Counted from the first letter of the stretch, positions 1 to 19,882 are shown. The stretch: DNA of 64,000 nt from Rhododendron vialii (GCF_030253575.1 NC_080564.1:3702501-3766500), one strand, 5' to 3'. Numbers and translations: made by a program. The notes: generated by a model not told the origin, from the sequence alone.

Positions 1-2826
1 GCCAATAAAGCACCGTTGGGCCGGGAATGATCACTGTTCAATTCAATGATGGATGAGATGATCCTATGGTCCAACTGAGTATTCTTATCCATCATGCCGG
101 CAAGCAAGCAGTCAATGGCAACAAAATTTTGCCTTCTCAACAAATATAATACAAGTCCTTCATCTATAGTGGAGTTAATATTAGTTGTAATTGCATTGCA
201 GTCTTCTGTCTTTTCCTTGTTGTCACATTGGATTTGAAAATGCGGATTAACTTGTCGTAGGAGAGCATCACTCTCCTCTGCCATTTTCAAAGTTTCAAGA
301 GCTTCCATATAAACAGGATAACGGAGGACAAGGGAGTTTTCTTTCATATACCGAAGAATATGAGTAATTGGCCATGTTTCGCTTGTCTTGCAAAATTTCT
401 GAACCAGAATATTGCATGTAGCTTTATCAGGTTGAACCCCAGCTTCCTGCATTTTGTTGAAAATCTCTATAACTTCTCCGTATTTTCCTGATTCATTGAA
501 AAAGAGCTGATAATTTAGCTATACAACCTAACAAATCCAATCACAGCAGCAGAGTGCAGTGGAGTTCAGATAGCGTTGTGCCTGTCAGCGTAATGAAAAT
601 TATGTTCTTTTCTAAATAAATAAGAAAAGAAGAAACATACAGGTAGAATCAGGGCATCTGAAAATGTAAGTTCGAGGTGACATGAGGGACGCTGTACATT
701 GCTTAACTTTGACACTTGAAGATGTTATACATACATATCTTGTACATCTGAAGAGGATGGTTCAACCCAGGAATATTCTGGTCTGGTTTAGCAAGAATTT
801 TCCTAGTTGGAACTTTATGGAGTTGCTTAGCAGCTGGGGCCAGACTATCAAGCCTGAGGAAGTTCCCTTGGTATCCAATTGCGGTGAAAATTGGTAGTCT
901 TAAAACAACTACCCACGGTCAGCGACATTAAACTTTTGGGCCACTCAACTCAGTCAGAGATGAATTACAAACTTACAACCAGAAAGAGTGTATTTTCCCT
1001 TTCTCATGTTTATTTGGCGCCCTTTACTAGACACAAAATCACTCCTTCCTATCTACTCATTTGTCCGTTTCAATTACACGTTACCAAAATATCGTAAACA
1101 CGTCTGCTTTCCCTGGGGAAGGCAGGCCCCGACCAAATATGAGATCAACACATATCTTCTATCTAAATTTTTCATATCTTGCACAAATGAGTTTATTTTT
1201 AGTTTTCTTTTCCCTCACTCCTTTGGTTGCTACCATACATCTCCATGGAATGAAATGTTTTAAGCGTATATGGACACAAGTCCTTTCTTTCATACCCCTT
1301 ACTACAAACGACAACAAATTCAAATGTTTGCATCATGTTAAATCGAATTTGTCTAATGTATGATTGGGTATAAATTATCAATGTATTGCAATGACATAAG
1401 AAGGCCACAAGATTCTAAAATAAGAAGCAAATAATAAGGTGATACTGGACTGGAAGCATCAAGCAACAGACTTATACCACAATAATCTATTCACCTAACT
1501 GGAATTGGGCGATAAAAAGGACAAATGCAACAAAAGGTATTCAAAAGTTCTGAAGTCAGTTATGTCTACTTTGACCTTCTCCCCATTCAGAATGGGAGAA
1601 AGGTTTCTCAAGAGCCAAAATGGTAGACAATTGAATTTCACAATTCAGGAATTAATAAATGAACTACAACTACGAGAAAACCAATTGAACAAGATTGATT
1701 ATAGATCCCGAAAGGAACAGAAGTTAAACTATATAAAGAGGAAGAATGGGAAGATGGTAAGTCAGATTGGAGCACCTCGAGTATTTGTGTTGATGACCAC
1801 TGGTCTAAATCATATGTTCCCTAAGATGACTATAGGACAAGACAAAGCTTAATTAAAAAGAAGACTAAAACATCCTTGATGAGGAATGCATGGTTCAAAA
1901 AGAGAAAGTGGACAAACTTAACTAGATAGTGGTAATCTAGACATATCATGATATCAAATGACACCAATCAAAAAATTGGAGAGGAAAGAGTCATATAATA
2001 TCAAAGGCTTGCTCTCACCAGAACCAGCAAGATGCTCCATTAACACTGTGTATGTGTAGCAATTCGGAGAACAACCAGATTGCAGCATCTCTTTGTAGAC
2101 ATCAGCAGCATCCTTCACTCTGTTGTGATCAAATAAAACCTTCATATAAGCAGTAAAAGAAACAACTGTTGGATGACAATGGCTAGTCTTCATATCCTCC
2201 CACACCTTGATTGCTCCATCGACATCCCCATCTTTTGAAAGCCAGTGCATAAGTGAAGTACAAGTCACAGCATCAATCTTGATCCCCTTCTCTTGCATCT
2301 GTTGAAAGACATAACGCATCGATGAAATCCTCCCAGCTTCTCCAAAAATATCCAGCATTGTTGTGTATGTAAACTGGTCGTGCTTAAAACCTTTTAGCCC
2401 AGAGGCCCAATTGAAAAACAACCAGGCCTTTTCTAAGGGCGGATGGGTTTTGAGAACTTGATTGACCGTATAAGAATCCCATCTTACAGAGAGGTCCTTT
2501 AGTTGTTCCTGAGCGGAATCCCATGATGAAGACCTTAAAATGTTCGATATGTTTCTAATAGTATGCCTCGCATAAACCTTCTGATCCAAAGCTCCTTTAT
2601 CAGCTGATTTAAGAGGTTTCTTCATCTGTTTGTTAACGTGACGTACGGGTCTCTTTTGTTTGAATTGGTAAAGCGAATGTACCCATTTAATTGAACTTTT
2701 CTTCCAATGATCGTTGTGGGCACAAAAACGCGGTTTGTAATATCTGAGAAATAGACGAGCACCATCGAAAAAGAACATAAAGAATCCCCAAATCTCTTCC
2801 AAGGAAATTTTATCCGTGTTAGACAT
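1..2826 (-). CDS. P-class pentatricopeptide-repeat (PPR) protein, At2g01390-like, C-terminus outside window
   Basis: Two coding exons are visible on the minus strand: 2826-2019 and 487-1. The join is phase 1 (donor GTGAGA at 2018, acceptor AG at 489-488) and rebuilds a glycine codon in a PPR repeat. The protein continues past the left edge. At least five 35-residue P-type repeats can be read, the first beginning DQFTYTTMLDIFGEAGR; a conserved pre-repeat segment reads PPLEKAWLFFNWASGLKGF. PPR proteins bind organellar RNA in a sequence-specific way; P-class members usually affect RNA stability, splicing or translation. I recall close similarity to Arabidopsis At2g01390, an embryo-essential gene, but cannot confirm it here. 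The start is uncertain: the ATG at 2826 is the first in frame, and an in-frame Met lies about 16 codons later. A possible 5'UTR intron (donor near 3160, acceptor near 2900) lies upstream. Target RNA and organelle are not determinable. Confidence 0.9.
488..2018 (-). other. Intron 1 of the PPR gene
   Basis: A 1.53-kb GT-AG intron between the two visible PPR exons. Several short open frames inside it (for example 1505-1852) have no family resemblance and are treated as chance. No repeat or other feature recognised. Confidence 0.8.
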
Positions 2827-3300
2827 TCACCAAAAGGGCATATCAACAGAAGCAGCACCATACAGCAACATTTCAGGACTCTAACTTGCACGACATACCT
2901 GTAAGAATCACTTCTACTCGTCACCAAGAATTCGAATGATACGCCATCTGAATTTTTTTTTTTCTTAGAAGACAACAGGAAAAGGGCTTTCTTTGAGAAA
3001 GACATATCGCAAATACAAATAAAACAACTGATTACAAAAAATAAGATGTTCGGGAAACTGAACAAATTCTATGTTCAAGAACCTACAGAATTTCAAATTA
3101 GAAAGGAACAAATGCCGAGTAACTGGGAACACAGAGAGAGAGAGAGAGAGAGATACATACCTAGTGTGAGGAGAGAGATGACAGTAGCTGCGAACAGAGA
3201 GAGAGAGAGAGAGACGAGTTGCAGGGACGATTTGCCAAGGGGCCGAAGCCTAGCGAGTAGAATGATTGGGCTTGGGCTTAGAGCAAGTATGTCAGATTAG
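2827..3300 (-). promoter_or_regulatory. 5' leader and proximal promoter of the PPR gene with two GA/CT tracts
   Basis: On the gene's strand a good donor (CTAG/GTATGT, near 3160) and an acceptor (TTACAG/G, near 2900) suggest a 5'UTR intron. Two CT microsatellites (window strand GA, about 3131-3152 and 3197-3215) lie where plant core promoters often carry pyrimidine patches. The leader between 2898 and 2826 contains two short upstream ATG frames that end before or near the main start. Transcription start not proven. Confidence 0.4.
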
Positions 3301-6094
3301 GCAAAATTTGAGCCAAAATTGCAAGTCAACAGTGCACATTTTCCCTTTTTGTTATCCACATCATTTTTAATACTATACAAATACTATCTATTTTACTTAT
3401 TCTTTATTACAATATTAATTTTTTCATTATCTTTTCCTTTTTCTTATTTTCCTTTTACTTTTTTTCTTCTTCCCCGTTCGAACAACACATCAGAGTACTA
3501 GAGCGGCATTGGTGTGCAGCCGCCGCCGAGATCAAATGTGGATGGTTACCTGTTGGGATTGAGAGAAAAACAAACCGTCGTCTCCTTGATTTTGATGGAA
3601 ACCGTTTCCTTGATCTTGATTTTAATGGTTACCTCTTGAGATGGAGAGAGAGCCATTCCCAAACCGTTTCCTCTTGAACTTATTTTTGGGTTTTCAGAGC
3701 TTGAGGGGCAGATAACTTGTGGGTTTGTGTGTTCTTGTTAAATGAAGGGATGCACTTACCCTTTGATTTTGATGGAATGTTTCATCAGGGGAACATCAAA
3801 AACCGATGCCACTAGCATCGAGCCCTTTGAAAAACTCTAGATTGGGAGAGGGCTCACTGTTGCACGAGAGAGAGAGAATAATATTATATGTGTAGATGGT
3901 GAACAGTTCTTAGGTAAGTTTACCGAAGAACTGTAGCCGAATTCAGTCTAGCTAACCTCAAAAGAGGGTTTTGCTATCCTGCTGCAGTGTACATTTTGGG
4001 ATTTTGCCTGGGTAAAATACCAAAAATGCTATTTTACCTGCTTTGGTGTACTTGCTCTTAAGCATTTGGGTAGATTACGGTGCCAGTGTAAGTCTTGTGT
4101 ACTTATTATTCTTATTCAATTGGACTATTAACTTTTGGAAAATGCTAAAAGCCGACTGTCGTTAAGGTTTAAAAAATTATTGAAATTATATAAAAAGTGT
4201 ATTAAAGGGTGTCACAGTGTATTGGCAAATGTTAAAAAGCGTATTACAGTATGTGTTTTAATGAGCTTATCAACAGTCCAGTGGGCTGTCAATAGAAGGA
4301 CACTTATCTTTTTGCTTATAAGGATTTTCCCTTTTTCTACGGGCAAGGAATAGCCTAATGAAATCCAAACTAACCGGTGGCATGACACTGAATTTCATGA
4401 CCAGCTAAAGTAAGATTATTCATTGGTAAGCCGTTCAAAAAAAAGATTATTCACTGGTTAGAGGGGTAGTGATAATATTTGTAAGGACCTATAGCGGCCA
4501 AAATGTTTTTTGTCCAAGGCTTTACTCTGCAGGATACTTTATAATTTATCAAAACTTGTGGGGTTGCGATCCCTCTCTAGTATCTACAACCTCCTCCTCC
4601 TCCTTTGTCCGCCCCGATACCAAGTGCGATCCCTCTCTAGTCTCTACACCCTCCTCCCCCTCTTTTGGCCGCCCTGATACCAAGTGAAAATAATCTAGAC
4701 TTTTTTAGCTATACTAGTACACTATCCTGAACAGTTTTGTAGGAGCATTTTTCTAGACATCATGTAAGGGAAACAGTGGATTCCAAGACCCAAAATCCAA
4801 ATAGCAAACGAGGAAGAATCCAATCCAATCATGAATTGGTGATACATCCAATGAATTTGATGATTTGTAAGTAGTATTAAGTAGGTTAAAAAATGAATTG
4901 GGTTTACCAAAAAACCTCCCAAAGGATAAGAAGCCAGGGTCAGCCAATCTTACAAAGAAACAAGCCAATGTCTTCATGCATGGTGCTATCACTTTCCACC
5001 GTTTTCTGCAGCAGCTAGCCCTCCCCCCCCACTCACGGATTATGTTGCATCATTTTCCCCCCCTTTTGTCATCACCTATCACGCCTACTCCACAAAACAC
5101 ACCACTTTCACTGAACCTACAATACCAACTAGTACTACTTAGTAAGCCATCAAGTATGGTGTCAATGGACTTGGGATTCTCTGTTCCTAAAACCTCTGTA
5201 CCCGGTCCTACTGCACTCCAGTCGGGCGATACTATGTCGCAAACTCGAGCTATGTGTTTCGAGATTCTCCCGACATCATATGGTTGAAGGTTTAGCGAGT
5301 ACATCTGGACAGCAATTTGGAGATAATGCAGGATCCTCTATTCTAAACTCGTTATCTCTTGTCTCAGTATGCTCTTTGGCGCACAATTATATCTCGTGTG
5401 TATCTTGAGGTGTACTGAGGAAGCGAGAATAGAATTTTTGATATAGAGAACTCTGGTGAACCCTGGATCTTTAATTGAGCCCCATTCATGAACCTCAACA
5501 AATTATCTTAATTCCTAAACAATAACAACCACTGCTCCCTATCTGTAGCATAAAAATGTATTGTCATTTTACTCCAAAACACATAGGAAGAAAGTTGAAA
5601 AGAGAAAAGTCAAAAGACATGCATGCAACCAATCCCAATTTGCTTCCATCTGCCTAACCATTCCTGTGAGCAAACATATGCTTCCACTATCAAAAATCCC
5701 CAATACCAAGTTCAAACACCAGATTTTCAAGTACTTTATGTTGACAATAAAAACCCTCTCACTTTTCTACAATGGTGATATATGCATATACACTAACTTT
5801 TCAAGTGTTGCTAAGATGCATGTATACATGTCAGATATTTAATTCGCACCCAATTTACCCCTGCCAGACCCCATTAATAGAGACTAAAATTCAGGCCCGG
5901 CTCTAGGGCAAGGCCCAAAAGAGTGCCACCTAGGGTCCCCAAATTTTTGGTTTAAAATAGGGCCCCACAGTAATGGGTGAGGTTTGAAACTTACGCTTCA
6001 CTCCTCTCTTTTTTTTATTTTTTATGGTTAAATGGTTGAAAAATAGCTTTTATGAAATTCACGCTTTTGAGATTCGAACCTAGTCTAAAATGTA
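3301..6094. other. Intergenic region, PPR to pectinesterase
   Basis: AT-rich DNA without a gene I can support. It holds a 60-bp tandem duplication (4566-4685). The longest open frame (4898-5287, 129 codons) shows no family signature and is compositionally ordinary; 4720-5300 on the minus strand has a faint resemblance to a decayed retroelement but not enough to call. Confidence 0.5.
4566..4685. repeat. 60-bp tandem duplication (2 copies)
   Basis: Two head-to-tail copies with a 60-bp period (4566-4625 and 4626-4685). Both start GCGATCCCTCTCTAGT and end GATACCAAGT. They differ at several positions, so the duplication is not recent. Confidence 0.85.
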
Positions 6095-6460
6095 CCTTGG
6101 GTGTTCGGATAAATAAGCCAAAGTGGCTTATTTTTTGTCCTTATTCAAATTTTTTTCGCATTTGTTAGTTTCTCGTCAATTGTTTGGGGATTATTGCTTC
6201 ATCATGACGAGAGGAATCTAAAAAGTAAAAAATTTCGATCAAACCCTAATTTTTTTGAATAAAGACAAAAAATAAGCCAATTTTTTCGTCTTTATTTTAA
6301 AAAAATTGGATTTCGATCAAAAAAATTATACGTTTTAGATTCCTCTTGTAATGAGGATGCAATAATCTCCAAAAAATTGATGATAAGCCAAGTGATACGA
6401 AAAAAATTGAATAAAGACAAAAAATAAGCCACTTCGGCTTATTTGTCCAAACACCTTAGG
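6095..6460. mobile_element. MITE-like element with long terminal inverted repeats, superfamily unassigned
   Basis: The left end (GGTGTTCGGATAAATAAGCC onward) is matched in inverse orientation by the right end (GGTGTTTGGACAAATAAGCC on the minus strand), and the match continues for about 55-60 bp through GTGGCTTATTTTTTGTC. Length is about 366 bp with no coding capacity, which suits a non-autonomous DNA transposon. I could not define a clean target duplication, so the exact ends are uncertain by a few bases. Confidence 0.7.
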
Positions 6461-6849
6461 CTCCATGGATCATGTATTTTCTACTCATGTAAATATTTAT
6501 AGCTACACTTTATATGTCAAAATATAGAAATGATTGGTAAATCTCTAGTGGCGTCAAAGATTTTTTTGTTTGCTGTGAGATTCAAACCTGCGAGCTTGAC
6601 AAAAGTTTATTTTTTTTCATCATGATGTATATGCATATAAAGTCCCACAGGCAGTAGAAAAGCAGAAACCACAGTTTGACAGAACATTGATGCAGCAACA
6701 AGAAGCTGCCAAATTCATCTGCAATTTTTCCCCTTCCCTCCGTTTCCGAACCAATCATTTTAACAGCTCTATCCTCTAACATTACCCCTTCCTCATCAGT
6801 TTCAGCACAGCTACTTCAAAGCATTCTATTTTGCAAAAAAACAACCACG

Positions 6850-9162
6850 ATGTCCATGCCCATGGTGTTGATCACAACAACTTTGAAGCTGTTTTTGTTG
6901 ATTTTGTTGGTTCAAAACACCAACTCTGTGTCCCACAAAAAGGGGTCTGAAAAAAGATTGGTGGTCATTCAAGAAGCCCATCAAAAGTGGGTGAAACACA
7001 TGGGTTCCTTCAACCATTCTCTATCCCAGAGAGGCAATAACAAGTCCAAGCCTTGTTTAAGAATTAAGGTACATAAGAACCCCAAAAAGGGGAAATTTGT
7101 TTCAGTTCAGGAAGCCATAAATTCACTCCCGGTTGTCAATCTCTGCCGGGTGGTTATATCGGTTAGTAAAGGAATTTACAGGTACCAGTTGCAAACTTTT
7201 CACATTATGCCGAAAATTTCTTTGTTTTTTTTTTGTTTTTTGTTTTTTGTTTTTTCCAGTTAGATTATAGTTCTTGACATGTAGAAATGACGACTATTTT
7301 TCAAGAACTATATAATGGGGAAAAAAAAAAAAAGTGGTTTCTAGTTGGAGGTTTGTGTTTTAAGTATTAGGTAGGTAATTGAACCCCTCAAATCCTCTTC
7401 ACCCAATTTTTTCTGTACCGGTGTTCCGGTACAGTTCCGATGTTCTAGCCTCCAATGGCCGGAAAAGCACTGGAACACCAGTACAGGCAAAATTGGGTTT
7501 GTTGATTTGAGCTCGTTAGTGAATTTTGGTTTCGGTTACATATTAAACGAACATTGCAGGGAGAAGGTTGATATTCCTGCGAGCATGGCGTATGTCACCC
7601 TGGAAGGAGAAGGGGCAGAAAAGACCATTATTGAGTGGGATGACACAGCAGACAGGAAAGGGAAGAATGGGAAGCCGTTGGGTACCTATGCATCTGCAAC
7701 AGTAGCAGTTAACTCTCCTTACTTCATTGCCAAGAACATTGCCTTCAAGGTGAACCCAAAAAAACCACTGTATTATTTGATGTTGTTTTGGGTGGTTAAT
7801 TTGGTGGCAATACTGGCAAGAAAGTCGCGTGTTAGAATCTCCCGTATGTTTCCGGGTATCAGAATCATACCCTTGAGCAGATGAGTTGGCAAAGCAGCCG
7901 GACTTTGCAGCTCTTTATCACGCGGACGCTAGGGCGAACCCGTTTGCAGTAGTAGTCTTGTGAATCACATGTTGTATGCGAAAGTCTTTGTTATGCTAGC
8001 GCCTTGTGAAACAGTAGAGACCTTTGTGTGACCGGTCCCTTTCAGGATCCACCGTGTGTTTGAAGTCCATTTATCCTTCCCAGAGTTACAAAGTACACAA
8101 ACGTATGCACAAACATATGCACAATTTCGATTATATTTCAAAAAGACACTAGTTTTCGTCAAAGTATTGCTGATTAAACCGGCCTAGTTTTAGGTGGATC
8201 TCTTCTATATCTTCTTTCTCCAACCCTTCGATTTGCAAGTCGTCGGAATTTCCTCCGATTGCTGAACACACACACACACACACCATGATTCCTTACCAAT
8301 TTCCTTCTCGTTATGCCCCTAGTAGGGTCAAGGTTAAACTATGACTCAACTCAGACATCTCATACCAAAAGGAGTGATGGCAGAGTCATACATTACACAG
8401 TGATGTTTGGATAACCAATGGGTATGTACTATTATGGTCACATGTTGAAGTACGATTGTCACGACTTGCAGTTTTTTGGATTATATCTAAAGAATTCACA
8501 TTTAGAACTTTCAAAATCTGAATAATGTGATCTTGTGCTCACCTTGCAAATTTCCTGAATCCATCAAAAACAGTAATATGACCTTTACTAGGAAAGGAAA
8601 ATATGGTGCTTGGAGGCTAATATGATGATTCAGAAACAGTAATATGACCTTTACTAGGAAAGGAAAATATGGTGCTTTGAGGCTAATATGATCCAGTAAT
8701 GTCGCGTAACAGAATACAGCACCGCCGCCACCATCGGGGGCACTGGGAAAGCAAGCGGTGGCGCTACGCATCTCGGCCGACATGGCAGCATTTATAGGCT
8801 GCAAGTTTATTGGGGCACAAGACACTCTCTACGATCATACGGGCAGGCATTACTTCAAAAACTGTTACATTCAGGGCTCCGTGGATTTCATATTCGGCAA
8901 CGGTCTTTCCCTGTACGAAGGCTGTCATTTGTATGCAAAAACCAACAGTTTTGGAGCCTTGACAGCCCAGAAGAGGGGGAGCTTTCTTGAGGAAACTGGG
9001 TTTTCGTTTGTTCGTTGCAAGGTTACTGGCTCAGGTGCCCTCTACTTGGGTAGGGCGTGGGGTTCTTTCTCTAGGGTGGTCTTTGCTTACACTTACATGG
9101 ACAAGATAATCACTCCTAAAGGGTGGTGGAATTGGGGAGATAAGAACAGGGAAATGTATGTC

Positions 9163-9199
<37 letters not shown>

Positions 9200-9444
9200 T
9201 CACACACATATCTGATTTCTTTGAGGAGTTCAATAAAATTTATCTCCAGGGATGATTATGAGTAGTGATGAAGATTGTGCATTACCTTTGCAGGACTGTA
9301 TTCTATGGGCAATTCAAGTGTTGGGGACCAGGGGCTGAATACGGAGGGAGGGTCACTTGGTCCAGGGAGCTCACTCGACAAGAGGCTGAACCATTTATCT
9401 CACTTGACTTCATTGATGGCCACAACTGGCTTCCTAATTTCTGA
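6850..9444 (+). CDS. Pectinesterase (pectin methylesterase), secreted, no PMEI pro-region
   Basis: Four exons: 6850-7181, 7560-7749, 8713-9155, 9294-9444; 1116 nt, 371 residues, all GT-AG. The enzyme demethylesterifies cell-wall homogalacturonan, releasing methanol and carboxylated pectin. Residues 1-28 look like a signal peptide with hydrophobic core LFLLILLV. Family motifs are in order: GIYREKV near 107, QAVALR (Gln188), GAQDTLYD (Gln210, Asp211 general acid), DFIFGNG (Asp232 nucleophile), LGRAW (Arg288, Trp290). All catalytic residues are present, so the enzyme should be active. There is no N-terminal PMEI domain, so this is the short pro-less type, closest in my memory to the Arabidopsis PME53-like group. 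The exon 3/4 join (AT/G) restores a Met codon, supporting the model. Intron 2 (963 bp) carries a tandem repeat and a CA tract; intron 3 begins with a TC/AC microsatellite. Confidence 0.95.
8567..8698. repeat. 66-bp tandem duplication in pectinesterase intron 2
   Basis: Two near-identical copies with a 66-bp period, each containing CAGTAATATGACCTTTACTA and GGAAAATATGGTGCTT. High identity suggests a fairly recent event. It ends a few bases before the exon 3 acceptor at 8711-8712, so it pushed the rest of the intron away from the splice site. Confidence 0.85.
9163..9208. repeat. Compound TC/AC microsatellite just inside pectinesterase intron 3
   Basis: About ten TC units followed by about twelve AC units, starting 8 bp after the exon 3 donor. 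A separate CA tract lies at 8268-8283 in intron 2. Likely length-polymorphic. Confidence 0.9.
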
Positions 9445-10090
9445 AATTCTGCGGTTTTCTCAGCCTAACCTTCAATACAGCAACTCCAATTGCGAAAATG
9501 ATTCACTTATTTCCATCAGTGAACAAGTTTCACTCTAATTATTCTGAGTCTGAACAGCTCAGATTCACCTAAGAATCACAAAAAGTACCCAATGCAGCAG
9601 TTTAGTTACTTACGACGATCAATATTTGACTACTACGCGAAACCTCTTGTAATCTTTCCCTATGTTCTTCATTCGTCAGGTGCATGTAGTCAACATGATT
9701 AACCCTGCTAGCACAACAATGCGCACCTTAATTTGTACATGTCCATGTGTCAAAAAGATTGCGAGATAGTAATCCCCCAAATGCTAATCATGAAGCGATG
9801 CATCCGCATGATTGGCAAATTCGAGTGTAATTTTGTTCACCCTCCTGAAATGGTGTAAGTCCCACACCTGCAATACACTTTTTGGTAAGCATGATATCAC
9901 TTTGTGGTGAGATCCACCATTTCAACCAAAAAAAGGAGGGTAATATTCACCCTCTTAGTGGAGGGTGAACAAAACTCAACTCGGCAAATTCATGTGCACA
10001 TTGACTTCCTCATTCAACATTTCTTGTTATACCAGATTCTACGCGATAAACCTTCCCGCATGATACTTCGTTAATTAAATGCATTACATG
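9445..10090. other. Convergent intergenic region / 3' UTRs
   Basis: Lies between the stop of the pectinesterase gene (+) and the 3' end of the UPF0183-like gene (-), which converge. AT-rich with no coding or repeat signal recognised; it should hold both polyadenylation regions. Confidence 0.5.
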
Positions 10091-10197
10091 AACTGTACAA
10101 GCAATTACAGAGCTGTACAAATATGAAAGACTCCACCAGGATTATTACAAGCAGTACTTGCTGTTTTATAACCACTATGTACAAAGCCACCAGCACC

Positions 10198-10835
10198 CTG
10201 CAAAACAGCAGAACCATCACAATTAATCACGGCCAGAAAACACACCATGAGTTATAGCATTGAGGCTCTGTTTTAGAGCTGATACATATGTCAAGGAAGT
10301 ACCGTACATAATTCGAATGAGAAAAACATAACTGATAGTGAAATCACATAGCAATTCACAGAGGAACACAAAAATGCTAGGCTCGGGCCACATACACCAC
10401 CTTCACCAGCTAAAATGCACAGACATTCAACATATAGAATATTCACAAGCTAAAACGTACATACAGTCAGCATAGAGAATATTTGAAATACCTATTAGGT
10501 GCAGACATGCATGAGCAACATCTAAATTCCTCTTTTCTTTTCTTCTCTTTTTGTATAGATACTAAAATGGCAGCATTTTATAACTCATGCAAGAGGGGAT
10601 GCATGCCAATAAGTGGGTAAAGTCACCTGGATGTCGTACCAGAGATCTAATTCGAGTCTTCTAGAAGCATAAATATCAACTTCACCAACTCAAATCAACC
10701 ACCGTTCAAAATCTACACACAAATAAATACTAGTAGAATACAAATATTGAAATTTAAGGTCATAAAGATAACAGGAGAATACCACAGAAAATTGTAGCAG
10801 TAAGATGATCTTCGAATTGCAAAGTTCACACATAC
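10198..10835 (-). other. Probable intron in the 3' UTR of the UPF0183-like gene
   Basis: On the minus strand a good donor (TTTG/GTATGTGTG at 10835) lies 14 nt after the stop codon, and a good acceptor (TTTTGCAG/G, exon from 10197) precedes a short AT-rich terminal exon. The stop-to-junction distance is well under the roughly 50-nt limit that triggers nonsense-mediated decay, so the transcript should be stable. Confidence 0.5.
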
Positions 10836-10849
10836 CAAACAGCACTTCA

Positions 10850-17839
<6,990 letters not shown>

Positions 17840-19331
17840 CGCGCGCACTCTGTGTGATTCTTGTTTCCGTCGTCGTCGTCGTCTTTCTGGATGATTATTA
17901 TCGATGTTTGGGTAGGCCTTTCGTGTTTGGATTGCTTCGGGTAGAGAGAGAGAGAGAGGAATGGGAATCGGTGGAAGAAGATGCCTCCTGGCACAAGAAA
18001 TGTTGGAAATCGTTTGTGCGACGTTAACGACACTTTCGCCAATAAATAAATAAATACACATATCGCAGTGATTTTGGTATCCTAATAATTCAAATAATTA
18101 CACTTCAATGTGGTTTTTTTAAATATATATCTGACGTAACTTTTATTATTTTCTGATAAAAAATTTAATCAGCGCTGATAAACACACATAAATTTGACAA
18201 AATAACATAATTTCGGCCAAACTTAGTAGGTTAATTAGAGTAAAATAGACAAAACTCTTGAGGAAGGACGGTGAACAATCAACTTACGATATTTTAGAAG
18301 TACCACATCACTTTTAGAAGTACAAGTTAAAATATCAATGGACTTACGATATTTTAGAAGTACCACATCAGTTTTGAATGTGACTTTACGATTGCAAAAA
18401 ATGACTCAAAGGTTTACGTTTTGCTTAATATTCCAGTATGTATGTGTGTTTGTGACCAATATGCATGGATCATAAATTTTTTCCTGCATATATCACTAGG
18501 GCAAGAACACAAGAAAGTTATGCTTTTTAAATATAAAGTGAAAATTTTATCAACTTTTTGTTAATAAGGAAAATTTTGCCAAACTTCATACGGTGAACAT
18601 TGCTAGTAGCTTATAGATGATGAAGAATCTTTTAACGTGGTTAGTTTAGTAACGTAAAATATAGCAATATAGCAATGATAAACCCTAACTTGGGGGAAAA
18701 TATTCATGAGATATTTTAAGCACAATAAAAACATCGAGAAAGGGAGAATGATGTAATTGATGAGAAGGGAGGGTGGGATTAAGAGGTGGGGCGGCAAGGT
18801 GTTCATGACAATGCCCCATTGTGATGCTCAAATGTCGATGGTTGGGTGGGTGGGAATGAGATTTGTATGTGGTGAGCTGGGAAAGCCATTTATTTGTTAA
18901 TGCGATTTGAAAATATGGCTATTATCTATCTTACAATGTTTACTCAGGGTCCCTAAGACAACCTCTAAAAGTTTTAGTTCGCTCCATTGCCTCCACTTCC
19001 ACAGAAGGTGATTTTCCCTCTAGGACTCTTTGACACCATGGCGTAACACGAGTGATTTTGCAATGGGTCTCTAAAATTGAAACTTAAATACATGGTTTGT
19101 GGTGAGATAATTTGTGAGTAATTGAATGGTCTCTGTCATAAAATGAAGATACTTTGAGTCATATATTTTGGGACGTTAAATATGTATCACCAAGCAAATT
19201 TTGGATTCTAAGTAATAACAAGATGCATGGGCATGGGTGAAAATGGATGGGTACAAGTCATTAGATAAAGAGAATTTATTAAAGCACTACAAAATGATCT
19301 ACGAGAGTCAGGAGAAGATTGATGAGTTGAC
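17840..19331. other. Promoter side and intergenic region upstream of the UPF0183-like gene
   Basis: The first 200 bp should hold the 5' leader and core promoter of the UPF0183-like gene; a CT tract (window GA at 17942-17958) lies about 110 bp before its start codon. The remainder is AT-rich with one 60-bp partial tandem repeat (18283-18375). No gene seen. Confidence 0.5.
18283..18375. repeat. Partial tandem repeat, 60-bp period
   Basis: CTTACGATATTTTAGAAGTA followed by CCACATCA occurs at 18283 and again at 18343; the second copy then diverges. Confidence 0.8.
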
Positions 19332-19334
19332 TTA

Positions 19335-19573
19335 GGCCCCATTCCAGAACACTTTTTTAAAAAATAAGTACTTATTTCACATTTTTAAACTCAAAAATAA
19401 TGTAAATAAAAAATAATTTTTTAATTTTTTTTGCATCGTATTAAAAATCTCAATGAGATCTATCAAACAAGATCTATATTGCATATTTTTAGATTTCAAT
19501 AAGCCTATAAATTTTGAGCTTGAAATTGCCTTTTTAAAAAATAAGGACTTAAAACGCGTTCTGGAACGGGGCC
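19335..19573. mobile_element. Tourist-like MITE (PIF/Harbinger type), TTA target duplication
   Basis: A 239-bp element with terminal inverted repeats GGCCCCATTCCAGAAC (left) and GGCCCCGTTCCAGAAC (right, minus strand), continuing into TTTTTTAAAAAATAAG. It is flanked on both sides by TTA. A 3-bp TTA/TAA duplication with GGCC-type termini is the Tourist signature. No coding capacity. Confidence 0.85.
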
Positions 19574-19702
19574 TTACTGGTTGTCGTGCTTAGATGATTG
19601 CTTAGGTGTTTTTCAGTGGATGACTATTCGAAACATAAAACATCTTACAACATCGTATTATACTGTTGTCTAATACAACTTGTTGTAATATTTTATTATG
19701 TA

Positions 19703-19882
19703 CTCCCTCCGTCTTAAATTATTTATCCAGTCTGGAGAACGATAACTTAAACATAATACAATTTTTTAAAGAACTCATTGATATCTAGTAAGTTGTAAAA
19801 AACTTTTGAATTTTTCTTGCACAAAATTGTATTATTTTTAAGACTTCGTTTTGCAGATCATACAAACATTTTGGACAGTGAT
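19703..19882. mobile_element. Decayed Stowaway-like MITE
   Basis: Starts CTCCCTCCGTC after a TA dinucleotide. The interior motif GATATCTAGT followed by TTTTTCTTGCA is shared with the elements at 52827 and 55704, so these form one family. The right end is degenerate and its boundary is estimated. Confidence 0.65.

Noticed and set aside
988-1363. Overlapping short open frames
   Set aside because: Intron of the PPR gene, several frames open at once, no similarity recognised.
1505-1852. 115-codon open frame on the plus strand
   Set aside because: It lies inside the PPR intron on the opposite strand, has no family resemblance, and its composition is that of AT-rich noncoding DNA.
3046-3300. Arg/Glu-rich 84-codon frame
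   Set aside because: Produced by GA microsatellites read in frame, in the 5' leader of the PPR gene.
4898-5287. 129-codon open frame, and minus-strand frames over 4720-5300
   Set aside because: No domain or motif; the faint resemblance to a decayed retroelement protease (WIL-x-G) is too weak to call.
6068-6082. GATTCGAACC, resembling a tRNA T-loop
   Set aside because: No matching stems, D-arm or anticodon arm nearby, and no paired target duplication to support a SINE.
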